From Deinococcus peraridilitoris DSM 19664 (GTDB lineage Bacteria; Deinococcota; Deinococci; Deinococcales; Deinococcaceae): a stretch of 64,000 bases of DNA. Below are positions 47,758 through 59,005 of the stretch, in pieces. The number at the start of each line of letters is the position of its first letter. The first letter of the stretch is position 1. The position numbers and the translations under genes were made by a program. The stretch covers positions 1,240,001 through 1,304,000 of the forward strand of contig NC_019793.1 in the NCBI RefSeq assembly GCF_000317835.1, given 5' to 3'. The notes under the pieces were generated by a model. The model was not told the DNA's origin and searched no databases. It saw only the letters and a program-made list of their open reading frames with translations.

Positions 47758-48159
47758 TTACAGCGCGCAGAACAAGTCGACGGTGTTGCCGTCCGGATCG
47801 TACACGACCGCGTAACGCTGACCCCAGAAGGCGTTGTAGGGCGGAGTGTGTCCCGAATACCCCAGGGCGGTGAGCTTGTCGTAGAGCGCGTCGACTTCAG
47901 CTGGACTGTCTGTTTTGAAGGCAACGCTGATGCGCCGACCGCGCGGCTCTTCCCAGGAGGAATCGAGCTGCCGGATCAGCGCCAGGTCGTCCCACGCGAG
48001 GCGGTAGCCGCTGACCGTCACCTCGACGTGCATCTCGCTTTCGCCTGCCGGGTTGAGGTGGGCATTTTCAGGAATGGGCAGGCCCAGCTGGCGGTAAAAG
48101 TCCAATGTCGCCTGCATGTCCCGCACCACATAACCGACCATGTCAGGTGTTACGCTCAT
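47758..48159 (-). CDS. VOC-superfamily (glyoxalase/dioxygenase-like) protein
   Basis: A 133-aa protein from ATG 48159 (MSVTPDMVGYVVRDMQATLD). It has the two beta-alpha-beta-beta-beta motifs of the VOC fold (FYRQLGLPIPENAHLNPAGE and DALYDKLTALGYSGHTPPYN) and the terminal YDPDGNTVDLFCAL with the usual metal-binding Glu/Asp-type end. Enzymes in this superfamily range from glyoxalase I to antibiotic-binding proteins, so the function is open. Confidence 0.75.
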   Translation of the reverse strand: MSVTPDMVGYVVRDMQATLDFYRQLGLPIPENAHLNPAGESEMHVEVTVSGYRLAWDDLALIRQLDSSWEEPRGRRISVAFKTDSPAEVDALYDKLTALGYSGHTPPYNAFWGQRYAVVYDPDGNTVDLFCAL

Positions 48160-48210
48160 ACCCAACTTTAACAGCAATAATTTGCTCCTGGCAATGTACA
48201 GCGACGCCGC

Positions 48211-49284
48211 TTACCCGGCAACGTACGTCAGGATCAGGCAGCCCGTTGCGCTCAGCGCGTCGAGGTGCGTGCGCTCGTAAGCGTGGCTGGCATCGACACC
48301 CGGGCCGATCAGGGCCGCCGGGTAGTCACCGCCTGCCCGCCACGCCGCCGACGCGTCACTGCCGTAGTACGGGTAGATGTCGGTGCGCAGATCGAGCTTC
48401 GCCCGCCGGGCCGCCTGGCGCAGCCGGTTGCCCAGCGCGTGGTCGTACGGACCGCTGGAATCCTTGACGCACAACGTCACGCAGTGCTCGTCGCTGTTCT
48501 GACCGGGCCCGATGGCGGCCATATCGACGGCGATCAGCTCGCTCGTTTGGGCCGGGATGCCCGTGGACGCGCCATGCCCGACTTCCTCGTAGTTGCTGAT
48601 AAAAAAGTGCACGGTGTGCGCCAGCGAAACTTGCCTTTCCAGCACGGCTTTGGTGACTGCCAGAAAGATGGCCACTGCCGCCTTGTTGTCGATGTGACGC
48701 GACTTGAGGTAGCCACTTTCGGTCAGCACGGCGCGCGCCTCCCAGCTCACGAAGTCTCCCACCTGCACTCCCAGCGCACGGGTCTCCTCGGCGCTGCGGG
48801 TCACCTCGTCCAGGCGCAGCTCGAGGGTTTTGTCATCGCGCTTCAGTTCACGCAGCTCGGCACCGAAGACGTGGGTACTCTGCTTGATGTTCACCACCGT
48901 ACCGCCAATGGTTCTGCCGCCCTGCAGGTGCACCCGGGCGTACTCGCCCTCGACGGTCGCCCAGTCGTAGCCGCCCAGCTGCGTGAGCGTCAGGCGCCCG
49001 CTCGGCTTGATGTCCTTGACCATCGCACCCAGCGTGTCGACGTGTGCGCTGAACGTGACTTGTGCTGCGCCCTCGCGGCTCGGCAAGGTCCAGCGCAAGG
49101 CACCCTTGCGGGTCCGCTCGCCGCTCACGCCAAGCGCCGAAAGCTCCTCTTCGATCAGCCGCACGGCGTCCTCGGTGAAGCCGGTCGGGCTGGGAGTATT
49201 GAGCAAACGGAGCAGCACGTCGGTGGTGTAGGTCAAATTGATCCGGGCGTCCGGCAAAACCGCAGGTTCTTTTGGCAGCGTCAT
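48211..49284 (-). CDS. M42-family metallopeptidase
   Basis: A 357-aa aminopeptidase-like protein. The two metal ligand regions are FSAHVDTLGAMVKDI and HIDNKAAVAIFLAVT, the catalytic Glu pair is in NYEEVGHGAS, and the C-terminal ligand region is VDMAAIGPGQNSDEHC. TET-type M42 enzymes form large particles that cut short peptides. I chose ATG 49284, five bases after GGAAGG, since this leaves no long tail; the longer frame to 49629 overlaps the EamA gene and is unlikely. Confidence 0.85.
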   Translation of the reverse strand: MTLPKEPAVLPDARINLTYTTDVLLRLLNTPSPTGFTEDAVRLIEEELSALGVSGERTRKGALRWTLPSREGAAQVTFSAHVDTLGAMVKDIKPSGRLTLTQLGGYDWATVEGEYARVHLQGGRTIGGTVVNIKQSTHVFGAELRELKRDDKTLELRLDEVTRSAEETRALGVQVGDFVSWEARAVLTESGYLKSRHIDNKAAVAIFLAVTKAVLERQVSLAHTVHFFISNYEEVGHGASTGIPAQTSELIAVDMAAIGPGQNSDEHCVTLCVKDSSGPYDHALGNRLRQAARRAKLDLRTDIYPYYGSDASAAWRAGGDYPAALIGPGVDASHAYERTHLDALSATGCLILTYVAG

Positions 49285-49331
49285 GGTGCCTTCCATTCTG
49301 ACACTGCCATGGCCGAACCGCCGGGGAAAGC

Positions 49332-50216
49332 TCACTCGCGCGTCATCACCCGCGCGGGGAACAGAACGCCCCCGAATACGTGCAGCAGCAGGCCCGCGAA
49401 GATCAGCAACGCGGCGAACAGCTTGAGCAGCCCGAAGGTCTCCTGAAAATACAGTGAGCTGCCCAGCAGCCCGAACACCGGGACCAGCAGCGACATCGGC
49501 GCGACCCGCGCGGCGCCGTGACGTTGAATGAGCCAGCTCCACACGCCGAAACCCAATACCGTGTTGAAGTACCCCATAAAGGCCACAGCGGCCCAGAAAC
49601 CCGAGCCGCTGTGCGTCAGGACAGACCACACCGGGCCCACGCCTTCTGTGACCACGGCCAGCAGTGTCAGGGGAACGGGCGGAATCAGGGCGGACCAGAC
49701 CACCAGCGAGAGCATGTTGGCACTTCCCGCGGCGCGTACCAGCAGGTTACTGACGGCCCAGCCGAGCGCGGCCAGCAGCACCAGCCCCAGCCCGGCGAGG
49801 CTGGCGTGATGCGTGCCCGTCAGGCCGATCAGGGCCATGCCCGCAAAGGCCAGCAACATGCCGAGCAGCTGGTTGGCGGCCAGGCGCTCGCGCAACACGA
49901 GCGCGCTGAGCAGCGCCGTGAAGAACGCCTGAACCTGAATCAGCAGCGAAGCCAGCCCGGCACTGAGGCCCTGCTCGATTGCCAGGTACAGCAGGCCGAA
50001 CTGCACCACGCCGACGGCCAAGCCGTATCCGGTCAGCACACGCCACGGCACCCTCGGGAAAGGCACCAGGAATACTGCCGGAAGGGCTGCCAGCGCAAAA
50101 CGCAGCGCCGCCACGAACAGCGGCGGGGCCCCTGTCACCGATAACTTGATGACTACGAAGTTCACACCCCAGATGAAGGTGATCAGCAGGGCCAGCAAAA
50201 AGCTGCGCAGCGGCAT
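49332..50216 (-). CDS. EamA-family (DMT superfamily) transporter
   Basis: A 294-aa protein with about ten hydrophobic segments in two repeats, starting FLLALLITFIWGVNFVVIKL. Each half shows the EamA pattern (FVAALRFALAALPAVFLVPF, LGLVLLAALGWAVSNLLVRA; and FWAAVAFMGYFNTVLGFGVW, PVFGLLGSSLYFQETFGLL). Substrates of this family range from amino acids to nucleotide-sugars, so none is assigned. It ends 47 bases before the M42 start and could be co-transcribed with it. Confidence 0.85.
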   Translation of the reverse strand: MPLRSFLLALLITFIWGVNFVVIKLSVTGAPPLFVAALRFALAALPAVFLVPFPRVPWRVLTGYGLAVGVVQFGLLYLAIEQGLSAGLASLLIQVQAFFTALLSALVLRERLAANQLLGMLLAFAGMALIGLTGTHHASLAGLGLVLLAALGWAVSNLLVRAAGSANMLSLVVWSALIPPVPLTLLAVVTEGVGPVWSVLTHSGSGFWAAVAFMGYFNTVLGFGVWSWLIQRHGAARVAPMSLLVPVFGLLGSSLYFQETFGLLKLFAALLIFAGLLLHVFGGVLFPARVMTRE

Positions 50217-50404
50217 ACCGCATTCAATCTACCCGTCCGAAAGAGGCTGGTCTGCGGCCCGAGTCCTGGGAGGTCGCCAGGACCGGTCCGCGTCCACCCG
50301 GGGCGGATAAATCGGCTGCGAAGACCTGTGGTGCAGGGTCCACGTTGAACTTCGAACTCCACGCCACGTGACACGTCAAAACAGCAGAAGTGGCCTGCTT
50401 TGCG

Positions 50405-51070
50405 TCAGTCCTTTGGGGTGGCTTTGTAACGCTTCGAGGGGCGGCCCGCGCCGTACTGGTAGTCCAGTTCGGCGCGTCCGGCGCTCACCAGATGCTCCAG
50501 GTAGCGCCAGGCGGTAGGGCGGCTGAGGCCGATGCGCGCCCCGACGTCGTCGGCGCTGAGACCCGTTCCGTCCATGCGCAGCAGCTGCGCCACGCGCTCC
50601 AGCGTGTGTGGATCGACACCCCGGGGCAGCGGCGCACTGCCCGCCACGCCCAGGTAGCGGTCGAGCTGCTGCTGATCGAAGTGGTTCTGGGCGTGCGCGC
50701 GGCGCAGACGGTAGCGCGCGAGCGCGCCTTCCAGACGGGCGCGGTCAAAGGGTTTGATCAGGTAATCCAGCACTCCGTGCGACAGCGCTTCACGCACGGC
50801 GCCTACGTCGCCGGCTGCCGTGACCATCACCACCTCGAACAGCTCTCCGCGCGCCCGCCAGGTCTTGAGCAGCTCCAGCCCCGTACCGTCGGGCAGATAC
50901 ACGTCGAGCAGCACCAGATCGGGGCGCAGGTTGCGCACCAGCTGCTCGCCCTCGGCGCTGCTGACGGCGGTGCCCACCACATGGACCTCGGGGTCGGCTT
51001 CCAGCAGGTCGCGGTTGACCCGCGCGACGCGCAGATCGTCCTCGATGAGCACCACGCGAATGGTCGTCAT
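50405..51070 (-). CDS. CitB/DcuR-type response regulator
   Basis: A 221-aa regulator. The receiver domain has [20 protein letters not shown], the phosphoacceptor Asp in [19 protein letters not shown], the conserved Thr in [17 protein letters not shown] and Lys in [14 protein letters not shown]. The C-terminal domain ends in a helix-turn-helix ([34 protein letters not shown]). This subfamily controls uptake of di- and tricarboxylates. Its start ATG 51070 overlaps the kinase stop (ATGA), so the two are coupled. It probably binds upstream of tctC, at the palindrome at 52778-52796. Confidence 0.9.
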   Translation of the reverse strand: MTTIRVVLIEDDLRVARVNRDLLEADPEVHVVGTAVSSAEGEQLVRNLRPDLVLLDVYLPDGTGLELLKTWRARGELFEVVMVTAAGDVGAVREALSHGVLDYLIKPFDRARLEGALARYRLRRAHAQNHFDQQQLDRYLGVAGSAPLPRGVDPHTLERVAQLLRMDGTGLSADDVGARIGLSRPTAWRYLEHLVSAGRAELDYQYGAGRPSKRYKATPKD

Positions 51071-52707
51071 GCGCCCGGGTGCTCCTGACCGAAGGCTTCG
51101 TCACTCCCCGAGGGCGCCACCGCCGTTTGAGGCAAGCTGACCTGAAAGACCGTGAATTCACCGCGCCGCAGGTAGCGGATGCTGCCCCCCAGCGCCAGCA
51201 CCCGGGTATGCACGAGCGTCAGGCCGTAACCGCGCCCTTCACCCTTGGTGGACACGCCGTGCCCAAACAGACGGTGCGCCAGCTCGGGCGGCACTCCGCG
51301 ACCGTTGTCGAGCACCTCGACCTGCACACCCTCGGGGTCTTCACCGATGGACACGACGACCATGCCTCCCCGGCCACGCAGGGCCTCGAAGGCGTTTTCG
51401 GTCAGGTTTCCCACCGTCAGCACGAGGGCGTCGGTGACCTTGTCCCAGCGGGCGCTGAGGTTCGAGCCCGGCTCGACCCGAAAGTCGATGCCCAGTTCCT
51501 GCGCGCGTTCACGCTTGCCGATCAAAAGGGCCACCAGACGCGGTGCCTGAATGTCACGCAGCAACTCACGCAGATTGCTGTCCGCTTCGATTTCCGAGCG
51601 GATGACCCGCAGGGCGTCCTCGGGCCGGCCGAGTTGCAGCAGGCCGCTGATGGTGTGCAGACGATTGAGGTACTCGTGCGACTGTGCGCGCAGCACCTCC
51701 ACGAAACCGCGCACCTGGGTGAGCTCCTCGGCCAGCAGCATCACTTCCTGACGGTCACGGATGCTGGCGACATAGCCACCTCCGGAGAGCGGTTCGAGGT
51801 TCACCAGCACCGGCTGGCCGTGCAGACGCAGCTCCAGGTTCTGCAGGGGAGAAACGGGCGTGGGCGTCAGGGCGGCGAGTTCCGGCCAGACCTGCCCGGT
51901 CGGAACGGGCAGGTCCCCTTCGCTGAGGCGCAGCAGCGCATTCGCGCGGGCGTTGGTCAGCACGATCATGCCGCCCTGTCCGACGGCCAGCACGCCTTCG
52001 CGCAGGGCCGCCAGTACGCCACGCTGCTGCTGTACCAGAACGGAGATCTGCTCGGGTTCCAGGTTCAGAATGGCGCGCTTGAGCAGCCGTGCCGCCAGCA
52101 GGGCGCCCGCCGTGCCCAGCGCCAGCGCCAGCAGAAACCACGGCAGCAGTCCTACCATCGCCTGCCAGGCCAGCGAACGTACCCGCGGCATCAGGTAGCC
52201 GGTCGAGACCACGCCCACCACCCGCCCTTTGGCGTCACGCACGGGCGTCTTGCCGCGCACGCTGGTGCCCAGCGATCCGCGCGCGACGCTCACGATTTCG
52301 CGCCCTGCCAGGGGTGCGGCGTTATCCCCGCCTTCCATCGGTCTGCCCAGCCGGTCTGATTGCGGATGGGCCAGGCGAATACCATGCCGGTCACCCACCA
52401 CGATGAAATCAGCGCCGACCTGGGCGCGCAGCCTGTTCACGAAGGCGTTCAGCGAAGGGTCCTGGCGTCCGGCGGCGGCTCCCCGCCTGACCTCGGGCAG
52501 CTGCGCCACCAGCCGTGACGTGGCCAGCGCGCGTTCACCCAGGTCGGTGCGCGCCTCACGCTGCGAAGCGGTCACCTGAATGGCAGCCAACAGCACCGTC
52601 AGGCTGCACAGCACCAGCAGGTGCAGCATCACCAGCCGCGCACCGATGCCCAGTGGCGCGCGCGGCACGAGGGTCGGTCGGGGTGAGCGGGAAGCAGAAG
52701 TGAACAT
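51067..52707 (-). CDS. CitA/DcuS-like sensor histidine kinase
   Basis: A 546-aa membrane kinase. It has an N-terminal membrane helix ([20 protein letters not shown]), a periplasmic sCACHE-type sensor domain ([20 protein letters not shown] to about residue 170), a second helix ([20 protein letters not shown]), a PAS-like domain ([20 protein letters not shown]), a dimerisation region with the phosphoacceptor His ([20 protein letters not shown]), and an ATPase domain with [17 protein letters not shown] (N box), [20 protein letters not shown] (G1) and [19 protein letters not shown] (G2). It senses a carboxylate outside the cell and is divergent from the transporter tctCBA. Confidence 0.92.
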   Translation of the reverse strand: MFTSASRSPRPTLVPRAPLGIGARLVMLHLLVLCSLTVLLAAIQVTASQREARTDLGERALATSRLVAQLPEVRRGAAAGRQDPSLNAFVNRLRAQVGADFIVVGDRHGIRLAHPQSDRLGRPMEGGDNAAPLAGREIVSVARGSLGTSVRGKTPVRDAKGRVVGVVSTGYLMPRVRSLAWQAMVGLLPWFLLALALGTAGALLAARLLKRAILNLEPEQISVLVQQQRGVLAALREGVLAVGQGGMIVLTNARANALLRLSEGDLPVPTGQVWPELAALTPTPVSPLQNLELRLHGQPVLVNLEPLSGGGYVASIRDRQEVMLLAEELTQVRGFVEVLRAQSHEYLNRLHTISGLLQLGRPEDALRVIRSEIEADSNLRELLRDIQAPRLVALLIGKRERAQELGIDFRVEPGSNLSARWDKVTDALVLTVGNLTENAFEALRGRGGMVVVSIGEDPEGVQVEVLDNGRGVPPELAHRLFGHGVSTKGEGRGYGLTLVHTRVLALGGSIRYLRRGEFTVFQVSLPQTAVAPSGSDEAFGQEHPGA

Positions 52708-52777
52708 GCAGGAGTCCTTTGGTGTTGCGAAAGCGGGGTAGCGTCAGTGTAAATCAAGTGCGTGCCAGCGCAAGCTT

Positions 52778-52796
52778 CCGTGCATTTCGTGCACGG
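52778..52796. promoter_or_regulatory. 19-bp palindrome in the tct/two-component intergenic region
   Basis: CCGTGCA, TTTCG, TGCACGG: perfect 7-bp arms with a 5-base spacer. It lies between the kinase gene start (52707) and tctC (52946), and about 60 bases upstream of the candidate tctC promoter. It is a good candidate binding site for the response regulator. Confidence 0.5.
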
Positions 52797-52840
52797 GCTG
52801 CTGAACAAAACGCACGAAATTAAGACATGCGCGCTTCGTC

Positions 52841-52869
52841 TTGAACTCTGCGCCTGCCTGGCCTACACT
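52841..52869 (+). promoter_or_regulatory. Candidate tctC promoter
   Basis: TTGAAC (52841-52846), 17 bases, TACACT (52864-52869). Both hexamers match four of six consensus positions with ideal spacing. The distance from the -10 to the tctC ATG is about 76 bases. Confidence 0.5.
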
Positions 52870-52945
52870 CACCTCACCAAAAAATCGTGAACCACCAGGG
52901 GCGCCGACCGCGTGCTCAGGTGTTTTGTCTGCTGGAGGAAAGCTT

Positions 52946-53893
<948 letters not shown>

Positions 53894-53903
53894 GCGCACG
53901 GAC

Positions 53904-54416
53904 GTGACGACCCCTCCTTCTTCGGCCCCGCGTGAGCGGGGCATTTCTCTCGGTGATCTGGCCGTCGCGCTGGGCGTGGTGGCGCTGGGCCTCTTTTTTC
54001 TGATCGAAACCTTCAGCATCGAGGTCAATCCCGGTTACGCCCGCGTGGGACCACGTTTTTTTCCGCTGCTGGTGTCCTTCGGGCTGCTGGGCGTGGGGGC
54101 GCTGCTGACCATCGGCGCCCTGCGCGGTGAGCGCGCCACTCCCGCTGCTGAAGAAGACGCCGATCCCGACGCGCCGACCAACTGGGTCTCGGTCGGCTGG
54201 ATCTCGCTGGGCGTGCTGCTCACCATCGCGCTGCTGAGCGCACTGGGTTTCATTCTTACCTCGGCCCTGCTGTTCTGGTGCGTCGCGCGGGGCTTTCACT
54301 CGGACAAGCCCCTGCGGGATCTGGTGATTGCCGCGCTGCTGTCGGTGATCGTGTATTTCGTGTTCACCAGCGGTCTGGGGCTCACCTTGCCCGCCGGCGT
54401 GCTGAAGGGTCTGTAA
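53904..54416 (+). CDS. tctB: Tripartite tricarboxylate transporter small membrane subunit
   Basis: A 170-aa protein with four membrane helices (DLAVALGVVALGLFFLIETF, FPLLVSFGLLGVGALLTIGA, WISLGVLLTIALLSALGFIL, DLVIAALLSVIVYFVFTSGL). It is the typical length for TctB, which is weakly conserved in sequence. Starts at GTG 53904, ten bases after the tctC stop; the ribosome-binding site is weak, so it may depend on tctC translation. Confidence 0.85.
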   Translation: MTTPPSSAPRERGISLGDLAVALGVVALGLFFLIETFSIEVNPGYARVGPRFFPLLVSFGLLGVGALLTIGALRGERATPAAEEDADPDAPTNWVSVGWISLGVLLTIALLSALGFILTSALLFWCVARGFHSDKPLRDLVIAALLSVIVYFVFTSGLGLTLPAGVLKGL

Positions 54417-54425
54417 GGAGCGTTC

Positions 54426-55925
54426 GTGGAGACCTTCTCTGCCCTGCTGCAGGGCTTCTCGACCGCAGCGACCCCCGAGAATCTGCTGTTCGCCTTTATC
54501 GGCGCGTTGCTTGGCACTGCCGTGGGCGTCCTGCCGGGCATCGGTCCGGCGCTGACCGTGGCGCTGCTCTTGCCGATCACCCTCAAGATGCCTCCCGTGA
54601 GCGCCTTCATCATGTTCGCCGGCATTTATTACGGCGCGATGTACGGCGGGTCCACCACCTCGATTCTGCTCAAGACGCCCGGTGAGAGTGCCAGCATCGT
54701 CGCGGCCATCGAGGGCAACCAGATGGCCCGGCGCGGACGCGCCCCGGCGGCGCTTGCCACCGCCGCCATCGGTTCCTTCATCGCCGGGACGCTGGGCACT
54801 TTGGCCCTCACCTTCGCGGCGCCTGCCATGGTGGTGTTCGCGCTCAGCTTCGGCCCGGCCGAGTACTTCGCGCTGACCATCCTGGCCTTCATCGCAGTCT
54901 CGGCCTTGCTGGGCAATTCGCTGCTGCGCGGTCTGGTCAGCCTGTTTTTCGGTCTGGGGCTCGGTCTGGTCGGGACTGATTTGCAGACCGGGCAGGCCCG
55001 CTTCGATCTGGGACGTCCCGAGCTGCTCGACGGTATCGACGTGGTGACGGTCGTGGTGGGCCTCTTCGCGGTGGGTGAGACGCTGTACGTCGCGTCCAAG
55101 CTGCGCGGGGTACAGGACGCCGTAACGACCTTCAAGGGCCGCATCGGCATGACGCGTCAGGACTGGGCGCGCAGCTGGAAGCCCTGGCTGCGCGGCACGG
55201 CACTGGGCTTTCCTTTTGGCGCCCTGCCGGCGGGCGGTGCGGAAATGCCGACCTTCCTCTCGTACCTGCTCGAAAAGAAGCTCTCGAAGCACAAAGACGA
55301 GTTCGGCCAGGGCGCCATCGAGGGCGTCGCAGGTCCCGAGGCCGCCAACAACGCCGCCGCTGCCGGGGTGCTGGTGCCGCTGCTCTCGCTTGGCCTGCCG
55401 ACGAGCGCCACCGCCGCGATTCTGCTGGCCGCCTTTCAGCAGTACGGTCTGCAGCCGGGCCCGCTGCTCTTCACCAGCAATCCGCAACTGGTGTGGGGCC
55501 TGATCGCCAGTTTGTACATCGGCAACGTCATGCTGCTGGTGCTGAACCTGCCGCTGGCCAAGGTGTGGGCAAGGCTGCTGGAAATTCCACGTCCCCTGCT
55601 TTACGGCGGCATTCTGGTGTTTGCGACCCTTGGAGTGTACAGCGTCAACAACTCGGTCTTCGATTTGGTCCTGCTCTTCCTGATCGGCCTGATCGGTTTC
55701 GCGATGCGCCGCTTCGACTTTCCGGTGGCCCCCGCCATCGTGGGCATGATCCTCGGGCCGATCGCCGAGCAGCAGTTCCGGCGCGCGCTGGCCATCTCGC
55801 AAGGTGAATACAGCGTGTTCCTGACCCGCCCGCTCAGCGCCAGCATTCTGAGCGTCGTCGTGCTGATCCTGGTGGTTCCGCTCCTGCTGCGCTGGTGGAA
55901 GGCGCACTCCCGAGCACGCGGCTGA
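54426..55925 (+). CDS. tctA: Tripartite tricarboxylate transporter large membrane subunit
   Basis: A 499-aa protein with about eleven to twelve helices. Hallmarks are [20 protein letters not shown] (residues 30-50), [20 protein letters not shown] and [20 protein letters not shown], and in the second half [20 protein letters not shown] and [20 protein letters not shown]. It carries the transport pathway, driven by an ion gradient. Starts at GTG 54426 behind AAGGAG. It ends the operon. Confidence 0.92.
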   Translation: METFSALLQGFSTAATPENLLFAFIGALLGTAVGVLPGIGPALTVALLLPITLKMPPVSAFIMFAGIYYGAMYGGSTTSILLKTPGESASIVAAIEGNQMARRGRAPAALATAAIGSFIAGTLGTLALTFAAPAMVVFALSFGPAEYFALTILAFIAVSALLGNSLLRGLVSLFFGLGLGLVGTDLQTGQARFDLGRPELLDGIDVVTVVVGLFAVGETLYVASKLRGVQDAVTTFKGRIGMTRQDWARSWKPWLRGTALGFPFGALPAGGAEMPTFLSYLLEKKLSKHKDEFGQGAIEGVAGPEAANNAAAAGVLVPLLSLGLPTSATAAILLAAFQQYGLQPGPLLFTSNPQLVWGLIASLYIGNVMLLVLNLPLAKVWARLLEIPRPLLYGGILVFATLGVYSVNNSVFDLVLLFLIGLIGFAMRRFDFPVAPAIVGMILGPIAEQQFRRALAISQGEYSVFLTRPLSASILSVVVLILVVPLLLRWWKAHSRARG

Positions 55926-55995
55926 GCCGGGCGACAACATCGTGAGCGCGGTCCGGCGGTGGGACCGCGTTTTTGGTCGGTACGGCGGGCGCTGC

Positions 55996-58656
55996 TTACT
56001 TCGGCAAGGTGAAGGTGAAGGTTGCGCCTTCCCCCGGCTGGCTTTCGGCCCAGACCCGCCCACCGTGGCGCGTGACGATGCGGCGCACGGTCGCGAGCCC
56101 CACCCCGGTGCCTTCGAACTGATCGGCGCGGTGCAGACGCTGAAAGGCCCCGAACAGGCGGTCCTGGTAGCGTGGATCGAAGCCCGCACCATTGTCGCGC
56201 ACCGAGACGGCCCAGGCGTCCCCGGCGTGCTCGGCGCACACCTCGATGCGCGCCGGATCGCGCTCACGGCTGAACTTGAGGGCGTTGCGCAGTAAGTTGA
56301 CCAGCACCTGCCGCAGCAGCACCTCGTCGCCACGCACGACCGGAAGATTCTCCACGCACCACTCCACGGCACGACCGGCCGCGTCGGGAGACAGTTCTTC
56401 CTGCAGGACTTCGACCAAAGCCTGCAAGTCGACTTCCTGCATCTGCAAGGGCCGCAGTGTGAGGTGCGCGAGTTCGAGCAGGCGCTCGATCAGCACGTCC
56501 ATGTGCGCCGCGGAGGTCTTGACGCGGCTCAGGTGGCGCCCAGCGCCCGCACTGTCTCCGGCGTCCAGTGCCCGCAGCGCCATGTCGCTGAACGCCGAGA
56601 TGTGCCGCACCGGCGCGCGCAGGTCGTGCGAGACCGAATACGAGAAGGCCTCGAGCTCGGCGTTGGCGAGCTCCAGTTCTTCCTGATGGCTTCTGGCTTC
56701 CCGGGCAGCCTGCGCGCGTTCGAGCGCGAGCTCCAGGCCGTGCGCGGCCGTCTGCAGCACCGCGCGGTCCGAGCGCGACCAGCGGTGGCGCGCAAACAGC
56801 ACCACGGCAAAAATTCCCCTCGGCTGACCGTGCACCCGAATCGGCAGACAGGCGGTGGCCTGAATGTGGGAGGTCAGGGCGTTGAGGCCGTCGATCTGGG
56901 TGTCGTAGGTACTGTGGTATTCAGGCTGCAGGGTCTGCCAGGGCCGCGTCAGTTTGACCGCCTGTTCCATGGGCAATCCGGTTTCGATGACCTGCTGCAG
57001 GTCCGGATTGCCCATGTCACCTTCCTGGGATTTGAGCAGCCAGGTCTCGCCCTCGGGCTCAAAGTAGGTGGCGCACCCGGGGGGCAGCAGGGGCAGCACG
57101 ATTTCCTGCGCGCGGCGCACCAGTTTGACGGTATCGGTCTCGAAGGCCAGATCGCGTGCCAGGACCGCGAATCCCTCCAGGGCGCGGCGGCGGCGGGACA
57201 GCTCGGCGGCGAACTCTCCGAGCTGCCGGGTCGCGACACCCCGTTCGACGGCCAGGTTCAGGCTGCGGCTCACGGCGCGCAGGGTGGCCTGCTCGGCTTC
57301 GCTCCAGCGCTCGTTTTCCGTCAGGCCCGCCACCAGCAGCCCGCTCACCTCGCCACGGCTCATGACGGGCGCAACCGCCAACTTGCGAAACTCGGCGGTC
57401 TGCTGCGCCACCGGCTCCTCCCGGTCGCGCCAGTGGTCGAAGAACACCGCGTCACGGCTTTTCAGGGCCTCGACCGCGTAAGAAATGTCGCGTGGCACGC
57501 CCGACACGATCAAAGCCAGGGCTTCCTCGGAAATGGCGCCTTCCCAGGTGGTGGCCTGCCAGACTTCACCGTTCAGTTCGAAGTACACTGCGACGCCGTC
57601 CCGGAAAGTATCGGCCAGGACGCGCACACCCCGCTTCGCGAGCCCCAGGGGATCGCTGGTGGTGCTGGCCGCCTCGGCAAAAGCCACAAAGGCCTGCAGC
57701 GCGTTCGTTTCGGCCTGCAGCCGGGCGTTGGCGTCCTGCAGTTCGGTGGTGCGTTCGTTCACGCGTCGTTCGAGTTCGGCGTTGAGGGCGTGAATCTCGT
57801 CGAGGTACTGGGTGCGCACGAGCGCCTGGGCGCAGTAGGCGCAGACCGACTCCAGAAATTGCCGCTCGGCCGAGTTGAGGCTGCCGTGTTCGAAACTGAG
57901 CCCCAGCACTCCGATCACGCGCTCCTCAGCGAAAAGTGGAACGTCGGCGAGACTCTTGGTGCGCTCGGAAAGGCGCGCCAGTATCGCGGGATACTCGCGC
58001 TCCAGGGTCGCGCGGTCCTGATAGCGCGCCTTTCCGGTGCGCCAAGCATCTGCCAGAGGCAACGGCGCCGTCACGGGCACGCTCAGGGCGGTGGGCGGCA
58101 GGGCGTGGGTGAGGCTGATGCTGTCCAGCAGCGTCAGGTGGGACTGGTCACCGGACAGCAGATACAACCCGGCCCAGCGCGCTCCGAGCAACGGTGGGAC
58201 CTCCTGCAGGATGATCCGGCAGGCGTCGGCGCGGGTCAGGGCACTCGCGAGCTGCTGCACGATGGCGTGCAGGGCGCTGGCACGGTTCAGCTCACGCACC
58301 CGGCGCGTCACGTCGCGGTAGCGCACCGCCAGGCCGTCCTCATACGGAAAGGCCTGCACCTCGAACCACTCGCCGCTGGACGGGTCCTCGCCCACCAGCT
58401 CCTCGACGACACGCTCCTGCATGGCCCGGCGCAGACACTCCTCGATGCGGGTGCCGACGATTTCGGGAACGAGGATCCACACGTCCTGCCCACGTGCGCC
58501 TGCACGGTCGGTCTGCAGGCGCGCGGCCATCTGCGTGTTCATAAAGCGCAGACGCCAACTGGCATCGAGCAGACAGAAGGCGTCGGGCAGGCTGTCAAGA
58601 AAGGACGTGAACGCGTGGAGTGACGTGGCAGGTTCCTCAGAATTGGGAGCGGACAT
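55996..58656 (-). CDS. Multi-sensor histidine kinase (PAS, GAF domains, HisKA, HATPase)
   Basis: An 886-aa soluble kinase from ATG 58656 (MSAPNSEEPATSLHAFTSFL). Order: PAS-like domain (SLPDAFCLLDASWRLRFMNT), a first GAF-type domain (about residues 140-300), a coiled-coil linker (ALNAELERRVNERTTELQDA), a second and a third GAF-type domain (about 340-490 and 520-670), HisKA with the His in YSVSHDLRAPVRHISAF and HATPase with VLVNLLRNALKFSRERDP, VRDNGAGFDPRYQDRLFGAF and GTGVGLATVRRIVTRHGGRV. It has no membrane segment. The C-terminal module resembles bacteriophytochrome-type kinases, but I see no conserved chromophore Cys. No response regulator lies beside it. Confidence 0.88.
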   Translation of the reverse strand: MSAPNSEEPATSLHAFTSFLDSLPDAFCLLDASWRLRFMNTQMAARLQTDRAGARGQDVWILVPEIVGTRIEECLRRAMQERVVEELVGEDPSSGEWFEVQAFPYEDGLAVRYRDVTRRVRELNRASALHAIVQQLASALTRADACRIILQEVPPLLGARWAGLYLLSGDQSHLTLLDSISLTHALPPTALSVPVTAPLPLADAWRTGKARYQDRATLEREYPAILARLSERTKSLADVPLFAEERVIGVLGLSFEHGSLNSAERQFLESVCAYCAQALVRTQYLDEIHALNAELERRVNERTTELQDANARLQAETNALQAFVAFAEAASTTSDPLGLAKRGVRVLADTFRDGVAVYFELNGEVWQATTWEGAISEEALALIVSGVPRDISYAVEALKSRDAVFFDHWRDREEPVAQQTAEFRKLAVAPVMSRGEVSGLLVAGLTENERWSEAEQATLRAVSRSLNLAVERGVATRQLGEFAAELSRRRRALEGFAVLARDLAFETDTVKLVRRAQEIVLPLLPPGCATYFEPEGETWLLKSQEGDMGNPDLQQVIETGLPMEQAVKLTRPWQTLQPEYHSTYDTQIDGLNALTSHIQATACLPIRVHGQPRGIFAVVLFARHRWSRSDRAVLQTAAHGLELALERAQAAREARSHQEELELANAELEAFSYSVSHDLRAPVRHISAFSDMALRALDAGDSAGAGRHLSRVKTSAAHMDVLIERLLELAHLTLRPLQMQEVDLQALVEVLQEELSPDAAGRAVEWCVENLPVVRGDEVLLRQVLVNLLRNALKFSRERDPARIEVCAEHAGDAWAVSVRDNGAGFDPRYQDRLFGAFQRLHRADQFEGTGVGLATVRRIVTRHGGRVWAESQPGEGATFTFTLPK

Positions 58657-59005
58657 GAACGGACCCTCTCCTGAGCTTACTGCCCACCCCTGATCCGTGA
58701 CGCTGAACTTTCTCGCCTGAAGGGTCCATGAAGGCCAGCCCGAACAGGTCAATGTCACAGCAGCAGGTAATCATCCGGATAACAACGAGTTCACAGCACC
58801 TTCCGGAACGAGCGCAAGCACTTGATCAGGTGCTTGCGCTCGTTCCGGGACTGTTTTCGCCAGCGGTAGGAGGAGGACTTCTGGCTGCCCTTATTCCACA
58901 CGATTCTCACGCCAGCTGGGTGAGGAGCGCCTTCGCTCAAATTTTATTCTCACGTCAGATGAGGATCAGGAAGCGCTCAGCTCGCCGGGCCTGCCCGGAG
59001 GCGTG
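58657..59005. other. Divergent intergenic stretch with a long inverted repeat
   Basis: About 350 bases between the kinase and the M28 peptidase. It contains a perfect 19-bp inverted repeat (58803-58848) and no supported gene. Confidence 0.5.
58803..58848. repeat. 19-bp perfect inverted repeat
   Basis: Arms CCGGAACGAGCGCAAGCAC and GTGCTTGCGCTCGTTCCGG with loop TTGATCAG. GACTGTTTTCGCC follows. It could be a terminator, a palindromic repeat element, or a protein-binding site. Confidence 0.7.

Noticed and set aside
56464..58623. 719-aa plus-strand ORF
   Set aside because: It is antisense to the multi-GAF kinase and lacks any family pattern.
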